Below the pieces are notes generated by a model. That model saw nothing but the letters and a program-made list of their open reading frames with translations, was not told the DNA's origin and did no database searches. Source: Streptococcus infantis SPAR10 (GTDB lineage: Bacteria > Bacillota > Bacilli > Lactobacillales > Streptococcaceae). Taken from it: a stretch of DNA of 64,000 nucleotides. This document shows positions 37,259-46,933 of the stretch, in pieces. A program made the position numbers and the translations under genes. Position 1 is the first letter of the stretch, and every line of letters starts with the position of its first letter. The DNA is taken from contig NZ_ALCH01000002.1 of the NCBI RefSeq assembly GCF_000279535.1, positions 62,001 through 126,000 on the forward strand, read 5' to 3'.

Positions 37259-37912
37259 GTGGGTCAAAAAGTACATCCAATTGGTATGCGTGTCGGCATC
37301 ATCCGTGATTGGGATGCCAAATGGTATGCTGAAAAAGAATACGCGGATTACCTTCATGAAGATCTTGCAATCCGTAAATTCGTTCAAAAAGAACTTGCTG
37401 ACGCAGCAGTTTCAACTATTGAAATCGAACGCGCAGTAAACAAAGTTAACGTTTCACTTCACACTGCTAAACCAGGTATGGTTATCGGTAAAGGTGGTGC
37501 TAACGTTGATGCACTCCGTGCTAAACTTAACAAATTGACTGGTAAACAAGTACACATCAACATCATCGAAATCAAACAACCTGATTTGGATGCTCACCTT
37601 GTTGGTGAAGGAATAGCTCGTCAATTGGAGCAACGTGTTGCTTTCCGTCGTGCACAAAAACAAGCAATCCAACGTGCTATGCGTGCTGGAGCTAAAGGAA
37701 TTAAAACTCAAGTATCAGGTCGTTTGAACGGTGCAGATATCGCCCGTGCTGAAGGATACTCTGAAGGAACTGTTCCACTTCACACACTTCGTGCAGACAT
37801 CGATTACGCTTGGGAAGAAGCAGACACTACATACGGTAAACTTGGTGTTAAAGTATGGATCTACCGTGGTGAAGTTCTTCCAGCTCGTAAAAACACTAAA
37901 GGAGGTAAATAA
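37259..37912 (+). CDS. rpsC: 30S ribosomal protein S3
   Basis: 217 residues, GTG start after AAGGAGG. The KH domain GxxG loop is visible in [16 protein letters not shown]3 is part of the mRNA entry tunnel. Confidence 0.97.
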
Positions 37913-37915
37913 CCA

Positions 37916-38329
37916 ATGTTAGTACCTAAACGTGTTAAACACCGTCGTGAATTCCGTGGTAAAATGCGCGGTGAAGCTAAAGGTGGGAAAGAAGTAGCAT
38001 TCGGTGAATACGGTCTTCAAGCTACAACTAGCCACTGGATCACTAACCGCCAAATCGAGGCTGCTCGTATCGCCATGACTCGTTACATGAAACGTGGTGG
38101 TAAAGTTTGGATTAAAATCTTCCCACACAAATCATACACAGCTAAAGCTATCGGGGTTCGTATGGGATCTGGTAAAGGGGCACCTGAAGGTTGGGTAGCA
38201 CCAGTTAAACGTGGTAAAGTAATGTTTGAAGTTGCTGGTGTATCTGAAGAGATCGCTCGCGAAGCGCTTCGTCTTGCAAGCCACAAATTGCCAGTTAAAT
38301 GTAAATTCGTAAAACGTGAAGCAGAATAA
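37916..38329 (+). CDS. rplP: 50S ribosomal protein L16
   Basis: 137 residues, beginning [15 protein letters not shown], with the conserved RMGSGKG loop near residue 80 that approaches tRNA. It starts three nt after rpsC. Confidence 0.97.
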   Translation: MLVPKRVKHRREFRGKMRGEAKGGKEVAFGEYGLQATTSHWITNRQIEAARIAMTRYMKRGGKVWIKIFPHKSYTAKAIGVRMGSGKGAPEGWVAPVKRGKVMFEVAGVSEEIAREALRLASHKLPVKCKFVKREAE

Positions 38330-38338
38330 GGAGAAGGC

Positions 38339-38545
38339 ATGAAACTTAATGAAGTAAAAGAATTTGTTAAAGAACTTCGTGGTCTTTCTCAAGAAGAACT
38401 CGCGAAGCGCGAAAACGAATTGAAAAAAGAATTGTTCGAACTTCGTTTCCAAGCTGCTACTGGTCAATTAGAACAAACAGCTCGCTTGAAAGAAGTTAAA
38501 AAACAAATCGCTCGTATTAAAACAGTTCAATCTGAAGCGAAATAA
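38339..38545 (+). CDS. rpmC: 50S ribosomal protein L29
   Basis: 68 residues, two long helices (a Glu/Lys-rich helix pair), a typical L29, located at the tunnel exit beside L23. It follows rplP after nine nt with AAGGAG. Confidence 0.96.
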
Positions 38546-38569
38546 TAGACTAGGGAAGGAGAAATTTCA

Positions 38570-38830
38570 ATGGAACGCAATAATCGTAAAGTTCTTGTTG
38601 GACGTGTTGTATCTGACAAAATGGACAAGACAATCACAGTTGTAGTTGAAACAAAACGTAACCACCCAGTCTATGGTAAACGTATTAACTACTCTAAAAA
38701 ATACAAAGCACATGATGAAAACAATGTTGCCAAAGAAGGCGATATCGTACGTATCATGGAAACTCGTCCGCTTTCAGCTACAAAACGTTTCCGTCTTGTA
38801 GAAGTTGTTGAAGAAGCGGTCATCATCTAA
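38570..38830 (+). CDS. rpsQ: 30S ribosomal protein S17
   Basis: 86 residues, an OB-fold protein with the conserved [16 protein letters not shown] opening and the HDE loop. It binds 16S rRNA early in assembly. Confidence 0.96.
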
Positions 38831-38855
38831 TCAAACCTGAAAGGAGAAAACTGAA

Positions 38856-39224
38856 ATGATTCAAACAGAAACTCGTTTGAAAGTCGCAGACAACAGCGGT
38901 GCTCGCGAAATCTTGACTATCAAAGTTCTTGGTGGTTCAGGACGTAAATTTGCAAACATCGGTGATGTTATTGTGGCATCTGTAAAACAAGCTACTCCTG
39001 GTGGTGCGGTTAAAAAAGGTGACGTTGTTAAAGCAGTTATCGTTCGTACTAAATCAGGTGCTCGTCGTGCTGATGGTTCATACATCAAATTTGACGAAAA
39101 CGCAGCAGTTATCATCCGTGACGACAAAACTCCTCGCGGAACACGTATCTTTGGCCCAGTTGCACGTGAATTGCGTGAAGGTGGCTTCATGAAGATCGTG
39201 TCACTTGCTCCAGAAGTACTTTAA
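38856..39224 (+). CDS. rplN: 50S ribosomal protein L14
   Basis: 122 residues, beginning [19 protein letters not shown], highly conserved. L14 lies at the subunit interface and binds RsfS. Confidence 0.97.
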   Translation: MIQTETRLKVADNSGAREILTIKVLGGSGRKFANIGDVIVASVKQATPGGAVKKGDVVKAVIVRTKSGARRADGSYIKFDENAAVIIRDDKTPRGTRIFGPVARELREGGFMKIVSLAPEVL

Positions 39225-39296
39225 TCAATAAAAACAAACACAGTCCCCTGGCCTAGCCAGGGTGCCCATTGGGCGTAAGAATAAAAGGAGAAAAAA
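39225..39296 (+). other. Double hairpin between rplN and rplX
   Basis: CCCTGGC-CTA-GCCAGGG (39246-39262) and GCCC-ATT-GGGC (39264-39274) stand side by side, 20 nt before the rplX ribosome site. There is no T-run, so an RNA-processing or mRNA-stabilising role is likelier than termination. Confidence 0.65.
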
Positions 39297-39602
39297 ATGT
39301 TTGTAAAAAAAGGCGACAAAGTTCGCGTAATCGCTGGTAAAGATAAGGGAACAGAAGCTGTTGTCCTTACTGCCCTTCCAAAAGTAAACAAAGTTATCGT
39401 TGAAGGTGTTAACATTGTTAAGAAACACCAACGTCCAACTAACGAACTTCCTCAAGGTGGTATCATCGAGAAGGAAGCAGCTATCCACGTATCAAACGTT
39501 CAAGTTTTGGACAAAAATGGTGTAGCTGGTCGTGTTGGTTACAAATTTGTAGACGGTAAAAAAGTTCGCTACAACAAAAAATCAGGCGAAGTGCTTGATT
39601 AA
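39297..39602 (+). CDS. rplX: 50S ribosomal protein L24
   Basis: 101 residues with a KOW motif ([21 protein letters not shown]). It starts assembly of the 50S subunit. AAAAGGAG precedes it. Confidence 0.97.
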
Positions 39603-39625
39603 TCACGAAGGAAAGGAGAAGTATA

Positions 39626-40168
39626 ATGGCAAATCGTTTAAAAGAAAAATATCTTAATGAAGTAGTTCCTGCTTTGACAGAACAATTTAACTACTCATCA
39701 GTGATGGCTGTTCCTAAAGTGGATAAGATCGTTTTGAACATGGGTGTTGGTGAAGCAGTATCAAACGCTAAAAGCCTTGAAAAAGCTGCCGAAGAATTGG
39801 CCCTTATCTCAGGTCAAAAACCACTTATCACTAAAGCTAAAAAATCTATCGCCGGCTTCCGTCTTCGTGAAGGTGTTGCGATCGGTGCAAAAGTTACCCT
39901 TCGTGGTGAACGTATGTACGAATTCTTGGATAAATTGGTTTCAGTATCACTTCCACGTGTACGTGACTTCCACGGTGTTCCAACAAAATCATTTGACGGA
40001 CGCGGAAACTACACACTTGGTGTGAAAGAGCAATTGATTTTCCCAGAAATCAACTTTGATGACGTTGACAAAACTCGTGGTCTTGACATCGTTATCGTTA
40101 CTACTGCTAACACTGACGAAGAGTCACGTGCATTGCTTACAGGCCTTGGAATGCCTTTTGCAAAATAA
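39626..40168 (+). CDS. rplE: 50S ribosomal protein L5
   Basis: 180 residues, beginning [17 protein letters not shown] and with the DFHGVP segment. L5 binds 5S rRNA with L18 and contacts P-site tRNA. The gene carries a good ribosome site AAAGGAG. Confidence 0.97.
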   Translation: MANRLKEKYLNEVVPALTEQFNYSSVMAVPKVDKIVLNMGVGEAVSNAKSLEKAAEELALISGQKPLITKAKKSIAGFRLREGVAIGAKVTLRGERMYEFLDKLVSVSLPRVRDFHGVPTKSFDGRGNYTLGVKEQLIFPEINFDDVDKTRGLDIVIVTTANTDEESRALLTGLGMPFAK

Positions 40169-40185
40169 TATAGGAGGTATAACTA

Positions 40186-40371
40186 ATGGCTAAAAAATCT
40201 ATGATTGCTAAGAACAAACGCCCAGCGAAGTTCTCTACTCAAGCATACACTCGCTGTGAACGTTGTGGACGTCCACACTCAGTTTACCGCAAGTTTAAAC
40301 TTTGCCGTGTTTGCTTCCGTGAATTGGCATATAAAGGTCAAATCCCTGGTGTAACAAAAGCATCTTGGTAA
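40186..40371 (+). CDS. rpsN: 30S ribosomal protein S14, zinc-binding type
   Basis: 61 residues, the short zinc-ribbon form: C24-x2-C27 and C40-x2-C43 are all present. Low-zinc forms of S14 lack these residues. It is followed by an unusually long 284-nt spacer before rpsH. Confidence 0.97.
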   Translation: MAKKSMIAKNKRPAKFSTQAYTRCERCGRPHSVYRKFKLCRVCFRELAYKGQIPGVTKASW

Positions 40372-40655
40372 TTTAAGATATCAAGGGCGTCAAAACTCTA
40401 AGTGAAAATAGGAAATTTGACGAAGAAACTTTAGTTTCTAGGAAAGTTTATCTTTTTCGCGCAGAGTTTAGCCCGGGTTCAGTTGGGCCCGCCAATTTGA
40501 ACACGAGCTACAGCTTTGGCAAAAAAGACCAATTTTCTTTGGAGCATCGCTCCTGCATCAAATTGCCTATTTTTGCTCTAGCTGTTACGCTCTCTGTATC
40601 ATGTATTAACTAGCAAGTGCAACTTGCAAACTACTAGTAAGAGGAGAAAAATAAA
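40372..40655 (+). other. 284-nt structured spacer between rpsN and rpsH
   Basis: No gene is seen here. Hairpins include CGTCAAA/TTTGACG (40388-40394 with 40416-40422), AGAAAC-TTTA-GTTTCT (40424-40439), and GGAGC-ATC-GCTCC (40541-40553). CAATTTGA (40493-40500) pairs with TCAAATTG (40558-40565). That stem conflicts with a second pairing, ACAGCT...GCAAAAA (40510-40525) with TTTTTGC...AGCTGT (40570-40585). Only a weak promoter (TTGCTC-18-TATCAT, 40573-40602) was found. Confidence 0.6.
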
Positions 40656-41054
40656 ATGGTTATGACTGACCCAATCGCAGACTTCCTAACTCGTATTCGT
40701 AACGCTAACCAAGCAAAACACGAAGTACTTGAAGTACCTGCATCAAACATTAAAAAAGGGATTGCTGAAATCCTTAAACGCGAAGGTTTTGTTAAGAACG
40801 TAGAAATCATCGAAGATGACAAACAAGGCATCATCCGTGTATTCCTTAAATACGGAGCAAACGGTGAACGAGTTATCACTAACTTGAAACGCGTTTCTAA
40901 ACCAGGACTTCGTGTCTACAAAAAACGTGAAGATCTTCCAAAAGTACTTAACGGTCTTGGAATTGCTATCCTTTCAACTTCAGAAGGTTTGCTTACTGAT
41001 AAAGAAGCTCGCCAAAAGAATGTTGGTGGTGAGGTTATCGCTTACGTTTGGTAA
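40656..41054 (+). CDS. rpsH: 30S ribosomal protein S8
   Basis: 132 residues, beginning [17 protein letters not shown]. In enterobacteria S8 is the translational repressor of the spc operon, so a control element near this gene would be plausible. The ribosome site is AAGAGGAG. Confidence 0.97.
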   Translation: MVMTDPIADFLTRIRNANQAKHEVLEVPASNIKKGIAEILKREGFVKNVEIIEDDKQGIIRVFLKYGANGERVITNLKRVSKPGLRVYKKREDLPKVLNGLGIAILSTSEGLLTDKEARQKNVGGEVIAYVW

Positions 41055-41241
41055 TATTTAGCTCCCAATTTCTTTGTGACTCTTCGTTATCGTCTCTAGC
41101 CTAACCAAAAGTTATGCCTGCGAGACGATGCCTAGATTCACTTTGAAATTGAAATCTAAATATTCCTTTAAATAGAGAAATCGATTTAACCCCGTGAAAA
41201 CTGGCCTTTATGGCCTGACAATTTAACAGGAGAATAAAAAC
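41055..41241 (+). other. 187-nt structured spacer between rpsH and rplF
   Basis: ATCGTCTC (41089-41096) pairs with GAGACGAT (41122-41129). It is flanked further out by AATTTC...GTGA (41067-41079) and TCAC...GAAATT (41138-41150), giving a two-part stem from 41067 to 41150. No gene was seen. Confidence 0.6.
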
Positions 41242-41778
41242 ATGTCACGTATTGGTAATAAAGTTATCGTGTTGCCTGCTGGTGTTGAACTCACTAACAA
41301 TGACAACGTTGTAACTGTAAAAGGACCTAAAGGAGAACTTACTCGTGAGTTCTCAAAAGATATTGAAATCCGTGTGGAAGGTACTGAAGTAACTCTTCAC
41401 CGTCCAAACGATTCAAAAGAAATGAAAACTATCCACGGAACTACTCGTGCACTTTTGAACAACATGGTTATTGGTGTTTCAGAAGGATTCAAGAAAGAAC
41501 TTGAAATGCGTGGGGTTGGGTACCGTGCTCAACTTCAAGGAAACAAACTTGTTTTGGCTGTTGGTAAATCACATCCAGATGAAGTTGAAGCTCCAGCAGG
41601 AATTACTTTTGAACTTCCAAACCCAACGACTATCGTTATCAGCGGAATTTCAAAAGAAAAAGTTGGTCAAACAGCTGCTTACGTACGTAGCCTTCGTTCA
41701 CCAGAACCATACAAAGGTAAAGGTATCCGTTACGTTGGCGAATATGTTCGTCTTAAAGAAGGTAAAACTGGTAAATAA
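41242..41778 (+). CDS. rplF: 50S ribosomal protein L6
   Basis: 178 residues in two repeated alpha/beta domains. [15 protein letters not shown] opens it, and the [11 protein letters not shown] segment near the C-terminus is the rRNA-binding signature. It lies behind AACAGGAG. Confidence 0.97.
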   Translation: MSRIGNKVIVLPAGVELTNNDNVVTVKGPKGELTREFSKDIEIRVEGTEVTLHRPNDSKEMKTIHGTTRALLNNMVIGVSEGFKKELEMRGVGYRAQLQGNKLVLAVGKSHPDEVEAPAGITFELPNPTTIVISGISKEKVGQTAAYVRSLRSPEPYKGKGIRYVGEYVRLKEGKTGK

Positions 41779-41784
41779 TGTTGA

Positions 41785-41803
41785 GTGGTTGATTCTCAAC
41801 CAC
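41785..41803 (+). other. Hairpin between rplF and rplR
   Basis: GTGGTTGA (41785-41792) pairs with TCAACCAC (41796-41803), three-nt loop, seven nt after the rplF stop and without a T-run. Confidence 0.7.
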
Positions 41804-41861
41804 CAACCTCATTACCAACTTTGTGCATAGCACACGATTTAAAATTAAAGAGGTGAAAACT

Positions 41862-42218
41862 GTGATTTCTAAACCAGATAAAAACAAACTCCGCCAAAAA
41901 CGCCACCGTCGCGTTCGCGGAAAACTCTCTGGAACTGCTGATCGCCCACGTTTGAACGTATTCCGTTCTAATACAGGCATCTACGCTCAAGTGATTGATG
42001 ACGTAGCGGGTGTAACGCTCGCAAGTGCTTCAACTCTTGACAAAGAAGTTTCAAAAGGAACTAAAACTGAACAAGCCGTTGCTGTCGGTAAACTCGTTGC
42101 AGAACGTGCAAGTGCTAAAGGTATTTCAGAAGTGGTGTTCGACCGCGGTGGATATCTATATCACGGACGTGTGAAAGCTTTGGCTGATGCAGCTCGTGAA
42201 AACGGATTGAAATTCTAA
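41862..42218 (+). CDS. rplR: 50S ribosomal protein L18
   Basis: 118 residues with a GTG start at 41862 behind AGAGGTG. L18 binds 5S rRNA beside L5. A longer in-frame opening from 41823 would be out of line with the family length. Confidence 0.96.
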   Translation: MISKPDKNKLRQKRHRRVRGKLSGTADRPRLNVFRSNTGIYAQVIDDVAGVTLASASTLDKEVSKGTKTEQAVAVGKLVAERASAKGISEVVFDRGGYLYHGRVKALADAARENGLKF

Positions 42219-42235
42219 TAGGAGGACACTAGAAA

Positions 42236-42730
42236 ATGGCATTTAAAGACAATGCAGTAGAACTTGAAGAACGCGTAGTTGCTGTTAACCGTGTTACAAA
42301 AGTTGTTAAAGGTGGACGTCGTCTTCGTTTCGCAGCTCTTGTAGTTGTTGGTGACCGCAATGGTCGTGTAGGATTTGGTACTGGTAAAGCTCAAGAAGTT
42401 CCAGAAGCGATCCGCAAAGCAGTAGAAGATGCTAAGAAAAACTTGATCGAAGTTCCTATGGTTGGAACAACAATCCCACATGAAGTTCTTTCAGAATTCG
42501 GTGGAGCTAAAGTATTGTTGAAACCAGCTGTAGAAGGTTCTGGAGTTGCCGCAGGTGGTGCAGTTCGTGCCGTTGTGGAATTGGCAGGTGTGGCAGATAT
42601 TACATCTAAATCACTTGGCTCTAACACTCCAATCAACATTGTTCGTGCAACTGTTGAAGGATTGAAACAATTGAAACGCGCTGAAGAAGTTGCTGCCCTT
42701 CGTGGTATTTCAGTTTCTGATTTGGCATAA
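42236..42730 (+). CDS. rpsE: 30S ribosomal protein S5
   Basis: 164 residues, a double-stranded RNA-binding-type N-terminal domain and a C-terminal domain. The conserved [18 protein letters not shown] loop is intact. It takes part in decoding fidelity and mRNA unwinding. Confidence 0.97.
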   Translation: MAFKDNAVELEERVVAVNRVTKVVKGGRRLRFAALVVVGDRNGRVGFGTGKAQEVPEAIRKAVEDAKKNLIEVPMVGTTIPHEVLSEFGGAKVLLKPAVEGSGVAAGGAVRAVVELAGVADITSKSLGSNTPINIVRATVEGLKQLKRAEEVAALRGISVSDLA

Positions 42731-42743
42731 GAAAGGGGATAAA

Positions 42744-42926
42744 ATGGCTCAAATTAAAATTACTTTGACTAAGTCTCCAATCGGACGCATTCCATCACAA
42801 CGTAAAACTGTTGTAGCACTTGGACTTGGCAAATTGAACAGCTCTGTTATTAAAGAAGATAACGCTGCTATCCGTGGTATGATCACTGCAGTATCTCACT
42901 TGGTAACAGTTGAAGAAGTAAACTAA
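42744..42926 (+). CDS. rpmD: 50S ribosomal protein L30
   Basis: 60 residues. The start at 42744 follows AAAGGGG and gives [14 protein letters not shown]. The in-frame sequence upstream belongs to the rpsE tail. It has the ferredoxin-like fold typical of L30. Confidence 0.95.
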   Translation: MAQIKITLTKSPIGRIPSQRKTVVALGLGKLNSSVIKEDNAAIRGMITAVSHLVTVEEVN

Positions 42927-42931
42927 TAAAA

Positions 42932-43035
42932 TTTTAGGGGATGTGCATAAGACCATCCCCTAAAACTAGATATAGTCATCTTAGATGACTCAGTATAGGC
43001 GAGTTGATAGGAGAGACAACCTTTTCTCTCTTATC
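42932..43035 (+). other. Three hairpins between rpmD and rplO
   Basis: Successive stems: TTTTAGGGGATG (42932-42943) with CATCCCCTAAAA (42954-42965), a perfect 12 bp; AGTCAT/ATGACT (about 42975-42990); and GATAGGAGAG (43006-43015) with CTCTCTTATC (43026-43035), one wobble pair. The first looks strong enough to be a processing or pause site. Confidence 0.65.
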
Positions 43036-43071
43036 GGCGCTAGCATTTTACAAAAGAGGAGAAAATATATA

Positions 43072-43512
43072 ATGAAACTTCATGAATTGAAACCTGCAGA
43101 AGGTTCTCGTAAAACTCGTAACCGTGTTGGTCGTGGTACTTCATCAGGTAACGGTAAAACATCTGGTCGTGGTCAAAAAGGTCAAAAAGCTCGTAGCGGT
43201 GGTGGAGTACGCCTTGGTTTTGAAGGTGGACAAACTCCATTGTTCCGTCGTCTTCCAAAACGTGGATTTACTAACATCAACGCTAAAGAGTATGCGATTG
43301 TTAACCTTGACCAATTGAACGCCTTTGATGACGGTGCTGAAGTAACTCCAGTGGTACTTGTAGAATCAGGAATTGTTAAATCTGAAAAATCAGGTATCAA
43401 GATTCTTGGTAACGGTGAGTTGACTAAGAAGTTGACTGTTAAAGCTGCTAAATTCTCTAAATCAGCTGAAGAAGCTATCACTGCTAAAGGTGGTTCAGTT
43501 GAAGTCATCTAA
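43072..43512 (+). CDS. rplO: 50S ribosomal protein L15
   Basis: 146 residues. [22 protein letters not shown] is the normal opening, and the ATG follows AAGAGGAG. The gene lies directly before secY, with 12 nt between them. Confidence 0.97.
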   Translation: MKLHELKPAEGSRKTRNRVGRGTSSGNGKTSGRGQKGQKARSGGGVRLGFEGGQTPLFRRLPKRGFTNINAKEYAIVNLDQLNAFDDGAEVTPVVLVESGIVKSEKSGIKILGNGELTKKLTVKAAKFSKSAEEAITAKGGSVEVI

Positions 43513-43524
43513 GTGAGGTGACCT

Positions 43525-44835
43525 ATGTTTTTTAAATTATTGAGAGAAGCACTCAAAGTTAAGCAAGTTCGATCAAAGATTTTATTTACAATTTTTATCG
43601 TATTTGTTTTTCGTATCGGTACTAGTATTACTGTACCGTGGGTAAATGCAAATAGCTTGAACGCTTTGAGTGGACTATCCTTCTTGAATATGTTGAGCTT
43701 GGTGTCAGGGAATGCCATGAAAAACTTTTCAGTTTTTGCTCTTGGAGTTAGTCCTTACATTACAGCCTCAATCGTCGTCCAACTCTTGCAAATGGATTTA
43801 TTACCAAAGTTTGTGGAGTGGGGTAAACAAGGGGAAGTTGGTCGTAGAAAGTTAAACCAAGCGACTCGATACATTGCACTAGTGCTTGCATTTGTTCAAT
43901 CAGTCGGTATTACTGCTGGTTTTAACGCTCTGTCTGGAGCTAAACTTTTGACTGTACCACTTACACCACAAGTTTTCCTTGTGATTGGAGGAATCTTAAC
44001 AGCAGGTAGCATGATTGTAACCTGGCTGGGAGAGCAAATCACAGATAAGGGATATGGTAATGGTGTTTCAATGATTATCTTTGCAGGGATTGTTGCTTCA
44101 ATTCCTGATATGGTTAAGGGCATCTACGTGGACTACTTTGTCAATGTACCAAGTAGTCGATTGACATCGTCTCTCATTTTCGTTGCCATCTTAATCATTG
44201 CTGTTTTGTTAATTGTATACTTTACAACTTACGTTGAACAAGCTAAATACAAGATTCCAATTCAGTATACAAAGGTAGCTCAAGGTGCGCCGTCAAGTTC
44301 CTATCTTCCATTGAAGATTAACCCTGCTGGGGTTATCCCAGTTATCTTTGCTAGCTCTATTACAGCAGCACCGGCAGCAATTTTACAATTTGTAAGTGCG
44401 TCTGGCCTTAATTGGGAATGGGTAAAAACAGCTCAAGAGTTGGTATCTACTTCAACCCCAACAGGTGTGGCTTTGTATGCTCTGTTGATTATTCTCTTTA
44501 CATTCTTCTATACATTTGTACAGATCAATCCAGAGAAAGCAGCAGAAAATTTACAAAAGAGTGGAGCTTATATCCATGGTGTCCGTCCTGGTAAAGGGAC
44601 AGAAGAATATATGTCAAAACTTCTTCGTCGTCTCGCAACAGTCGGATCAATCTTCCTAGGTGTGATTTCTATCCTACCTATTGTAGCTAAAGATTTATTT
44701 GGCCTTTCAGAAGTTGTCGCTTTTGGGGGAACAAGTTTGCTAATCATTATCTCTACAGGTATCGAAGGAATTAAACAATTGGAAGGTTATCTATTGAAAC
44801 GTAAGTATGTTGGTTTCTTAGATACAACAGAATAA
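43525..44835 (+). CDS. secY: Preprotein translocase channel subunit SecY
   Basis: 436 residues and ten membrane helices. The plug region, the LNQATRYIA loop and the GTSLLIIISTGIEGIKQLE segment in helix 10 are typical. It is the central channel of protein export. The position between rplO and adk is standard. AAGTGAGGTG lies upstream. Confidence 0.97.
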   Translation: MFFKLLREALKVKQVRSKILFTIFIVFVFRIGTSITVPWVNANSLNALSGLSFLNMLSLVSGNAMKNFSVFALGVSPYITASIVVQLLQMDLLPKFVEWGKQGEVGRRKLNQATRYIALVLAFVQSVGITAGFNALSGAKLLTVPLTPQVFLVIGGILTAGSMIVTWLGEQITDKGYGNGVSMIIFAGIVASIPDMVKGIYVDYFVNVPSSRLTSSLIFVAILIIAVLLIVYFTTYVEQAKYKIPIQYTKVAQGAPSSSYLPLKINPAGVIPVIFASSITAAPAAILQFVSASGLNWEWVKTAQELVSTSTPTGVALYALLIILFTFFYTFVQINPEKAAENLQKSGAYIHGVRPGKGTEEYMSKLLRRLATVGSIFLGVISILPIVAKDLFGLSEVVAFGGTSLLIIISTGIEGIKQLEGYLLKRKYVGFLDTTE

Positions 44836-44866
44836 TTGTAATAGAAAATAAAATTCACTATTGCTC

Positions 44867-44919
44867 AGAGAGTGGAGTGTAAAAATCAAAGACATTGTCA
44901 GATTTTTATCTCCTCTCTT
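44867..44919 (+). other. Long imperfect hairpin between secY and adk
   Basis: AGAGAG(T)GGAG and TAAAAATC (44867-44887) pair with GATTTTTA and CTCCTCTCT (44901-44919), leaving small bulges. A T-rich stretch follows (TATTTTGTTTTT). This may attenuate or process the long mRNA before adk. Confidence 0.55.
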
Positions 44920-44990
44920 CTATTTTGTTTTTAAATAGGAGTTGAAATGAATTTTTGCTTCTATTTAAATACAAAAAAGGAGTTTGAATC

Positions 44991-45629
44991 ATGAATCTTT
45001 TGATTATGGGTTTACCTGGTGCAGGTAAAGGGACACAAGCAGCGAAAATTGTTGAACAGTTTCACGTTGCCCACATCTCAACAGGTGACATGTTCCGTGC
45101 AGCAATGGCTAACCAAACTGAAATGGGTGTACTAGCTAAGTCATATATTGACAAAGGCGAATTGGTTCCAGATGAAGTAACAAATGGAATTGTTAAAGAA
45201 CGTCTTTCTCAAGATGATATTAAAGAAACTGGTTTCTTGTTGGATGGCTACCCACGTACAATTGAGCAAGCACATGCCTTAGATAAAACATTGGCTGAAC
45301 TTGGAATTAAACTTGAAGGTGTTATCAACATCGAAGTAGATCCATCTTGCCTACTTGAACGTTTGAGTGGTCGTATCATTCATCGTGAAACTGGCGAAAC
45401 TTTCCATAAAGTATTCAACCCACCAGTTGATTACAAAGAGGAAGATTACTACCAACGTGAAGATGATAAACCTGAGACAGTAAAACGTCGTTTGGATGTC
45501 AATATTGCTCAAGGTGAACCAATCATCGCTCACTATCGTGCTAAAGGTCTAGTACATGATATCGAAGGGAACCAAGATATCAATGATGTCTTTAAAGATA
45601 TCGAAAAGGTATTGACAAATTTGAAATAA
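44991..45629 (+). CDS. adk: Adenylate kinase
   Basis: 212 residues. The P-loop [11 protein letters not shown] is at residues 7-17, DGYPRT follows, and the LID domain ([14 protein letters not shown]) lacks the four-cysteine zinc site of some Gram-positive enzymes. It converts ATP plus AMP into two ADP. AAAAAGGAG precedes it. Confidence 0.97.
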   Translation: MNLLIMGLPGAGKGTQAAKIVEQFHVAHISTGDMFRAAMANQTEMGVLAKSYIDKGELVPDEVTNGIVKERLSQDDIKETGFLLDGYPRTIEQAHALDKTLAELGIKLEGVINIEVDPSCLLERLSGRIIHRETGETFHKVFNPPVDYKEEDYYQREDDKPETVKRRLDVNIAQGEPIIAHYRAKGLVHDIEGNQDINDVFKDIEKVLTNLK

Positions 45630-45644
45630 AAGCGTTTTTCAGGC

Positions 45645-45673
45645 TTGCAAAATGTCTTGACAAATGTTATACT
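45645..45673 (+). promoter_or_regulatory. Internal promoter before infA
   Basis: TTGCAA (45645-45650), a 17-bp spacer and TATACT (45668-45673). A second TATAAT at 45688-45693 lacks a proper -35. It would give infA-rpmJ-rpsM-rpsK-rpoA-rplQ transcription apart from the main operon. Confidence 0.65.
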
Positions 45674-45746
45674 GAGTTAGTCTGACTTATAATTGTTGTC
45701 TCTGTGTCTAGAGGCATCAAATCGAAATTTAGGGAGGTACTTTTGC

Positions 45747-45965
45747 GTGGCAAAAGACGATGTGATTGAAGTTGAAGGCAAAGTAGTCGATACGATGCCG
45801 AATGCAATGTTTACGGTTGAACTTGAAAATGGACATCAGATTTTAGCAACAGTTTCTGGTAAAATTCGTAAAAACTATATTCGTATTTTAGCGGGAGATC
45901 GTGTTACTGTTGAAATGAGTCCATATGACTTGACACGTGGACGTATCACTTACCGCTTTAAATAA
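45747..45965 (+). CDS. infA: Translation initiation factor IF-1
   Basis: 72 residues, GTG start behind AGGGAGG. One OB-fold ([19 protein letters not shown]) of the standard length. It blocks the A site during initiation. An in-frame opening further upstream is not supported. Confidence 0.96.
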   Translation: MAKDDVIEVEGKVVDTMPNAMFTVELENGHQILATVSGKIRKNYIRILAGDRVTVEMSPYDLTRGRITYRFK

Positions 45966-45989
45966 TCGAAAAACTTGGAGGGATAAGAA

Positions 45990-46106
45990 ATGAAAGTAAG
46001 ACCATCGGTCAAACCAATTTGCGAATACTGTAAAGTAATTCGTCGTAATGGTCGTGTTATGGTAATTTGCCCAGCAAATCCAAAACACAAACAACGTCAA
46101 GGATAA
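45990..46106 (+). CDS. rpmJ: 50S ribosomal protein L36
   Basis: 38 residues. ATG at 45990 after GGAGGG. The zinc site is complete: C11, C14, C27 and H33, the C-plus form. Confidence 0.96.
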
Positions 46107-46123
46107 GATAGAAAGGAGAAAAC

Positions 46124-46489
46124 ATGGCTCGTATTGCTGGAGTTGATATTCCAAATGACAAACGCGTAGTTATCTCATTGACTTATGTCTATGGTATCGG
46201 ACTTGCAACATCTCAAAAGATTTTGGCAGCTGCTGGAGTTTCAGAAGATATTCGTGTTCGTGACCTTACATCAGATCAAGAAGATGCTATCCGTCGTGAA
46301 GTGGATGCAATTAAAGTTGAAGGTGACCTTCGTCGTGAAGTGAACTTGAACATCAAACGTTTGATGGAAATCGGTTCATACCGTGGTATCCGTCACCGTC
46401 GTGGACTTCCTGTCCGTGGACAAAATACTAAAAACAACGCTCGCACTCGTAAAGGTAAAGCTGTTGCGATTGCTGGTAAGAAAAAATAA
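46124..46489 (+). CDS. rpsM: 30S ribosomal protein S13
   Basis: 121 residues, opening [19 protein letters not shown]. It sits at the top of the 30S head, at the A- and P-site side, and the C-terminal basic tail contacts tRNA. GAAAGGAG precedes it. Confidence 0.97.
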   Translation: MARIAGVDIPNDKRVVISLTYVYGIGLATSQKILAAAGVSEDIRVRDLTSDQEDAIRREVDAIKVEGDLRREVNLNIKRLMEIGSYRGIRHRRGLPVRGQNTKNNARTRKGKAVAIAGKKK

Positions 46490-46506
46490 TATAGGAGGTA
46501 AAAGTC

Positions 46507-46890
46507 TTGGCTAAACCAACACGTAAACGTCGTGTGAAAAAGAATATCGAATCTGGTATTGCTCATATTCACGCTACATTTAATAACACTATTGTTATGA
46601 TTACTGATGTGCATGGTAATGCAATCGCTTGGTCATCAGCTGGTGCTCTTGGTTTCAAAGGTTCTCGTAAATCTACACCATTTGCTGCTCAAATGGCTTC
46701 AGAAGCTGCTGCTAAATCTGCACAAGAACACGGTCTTAAATCAGTTGAAGTTACTGTAAAAGGTCCAGGTTCTGGTCGTGAGTCAGCTATTCGTGCTCTT
46801 GCTGCCGCTGGTCTTGAAGTAACAGCAATTCGTGATGTGACTCCAGTGCCACACAATGGTGCTCGTCCTCCAAAACGTCGCCGTGTATAA
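46507..46890 (+). CDS. rpsK: 30S ribosomal protein S11
   Basis: 127 residues, with a TTG start at 46507 behind [23 protein letters not shown] and the [15 protein letters not shown] segment are typical. It forms part of the platform near the mRNA exit. Confidence 0.96.
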
Positions 46891-46933
46891 TCATTACCTT
46901 TACACTGCTTTTCGTTTAAGAGGGAGTAACTAA

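Noticed and set aside
40372..40655. BOX or RUP repeat element in the rpsN-rpsH gap
   Set aside because: I could not match it to the pneumococcal BOX or RUP sequences that I remember, and it shows no terminal repeats or target duplication.
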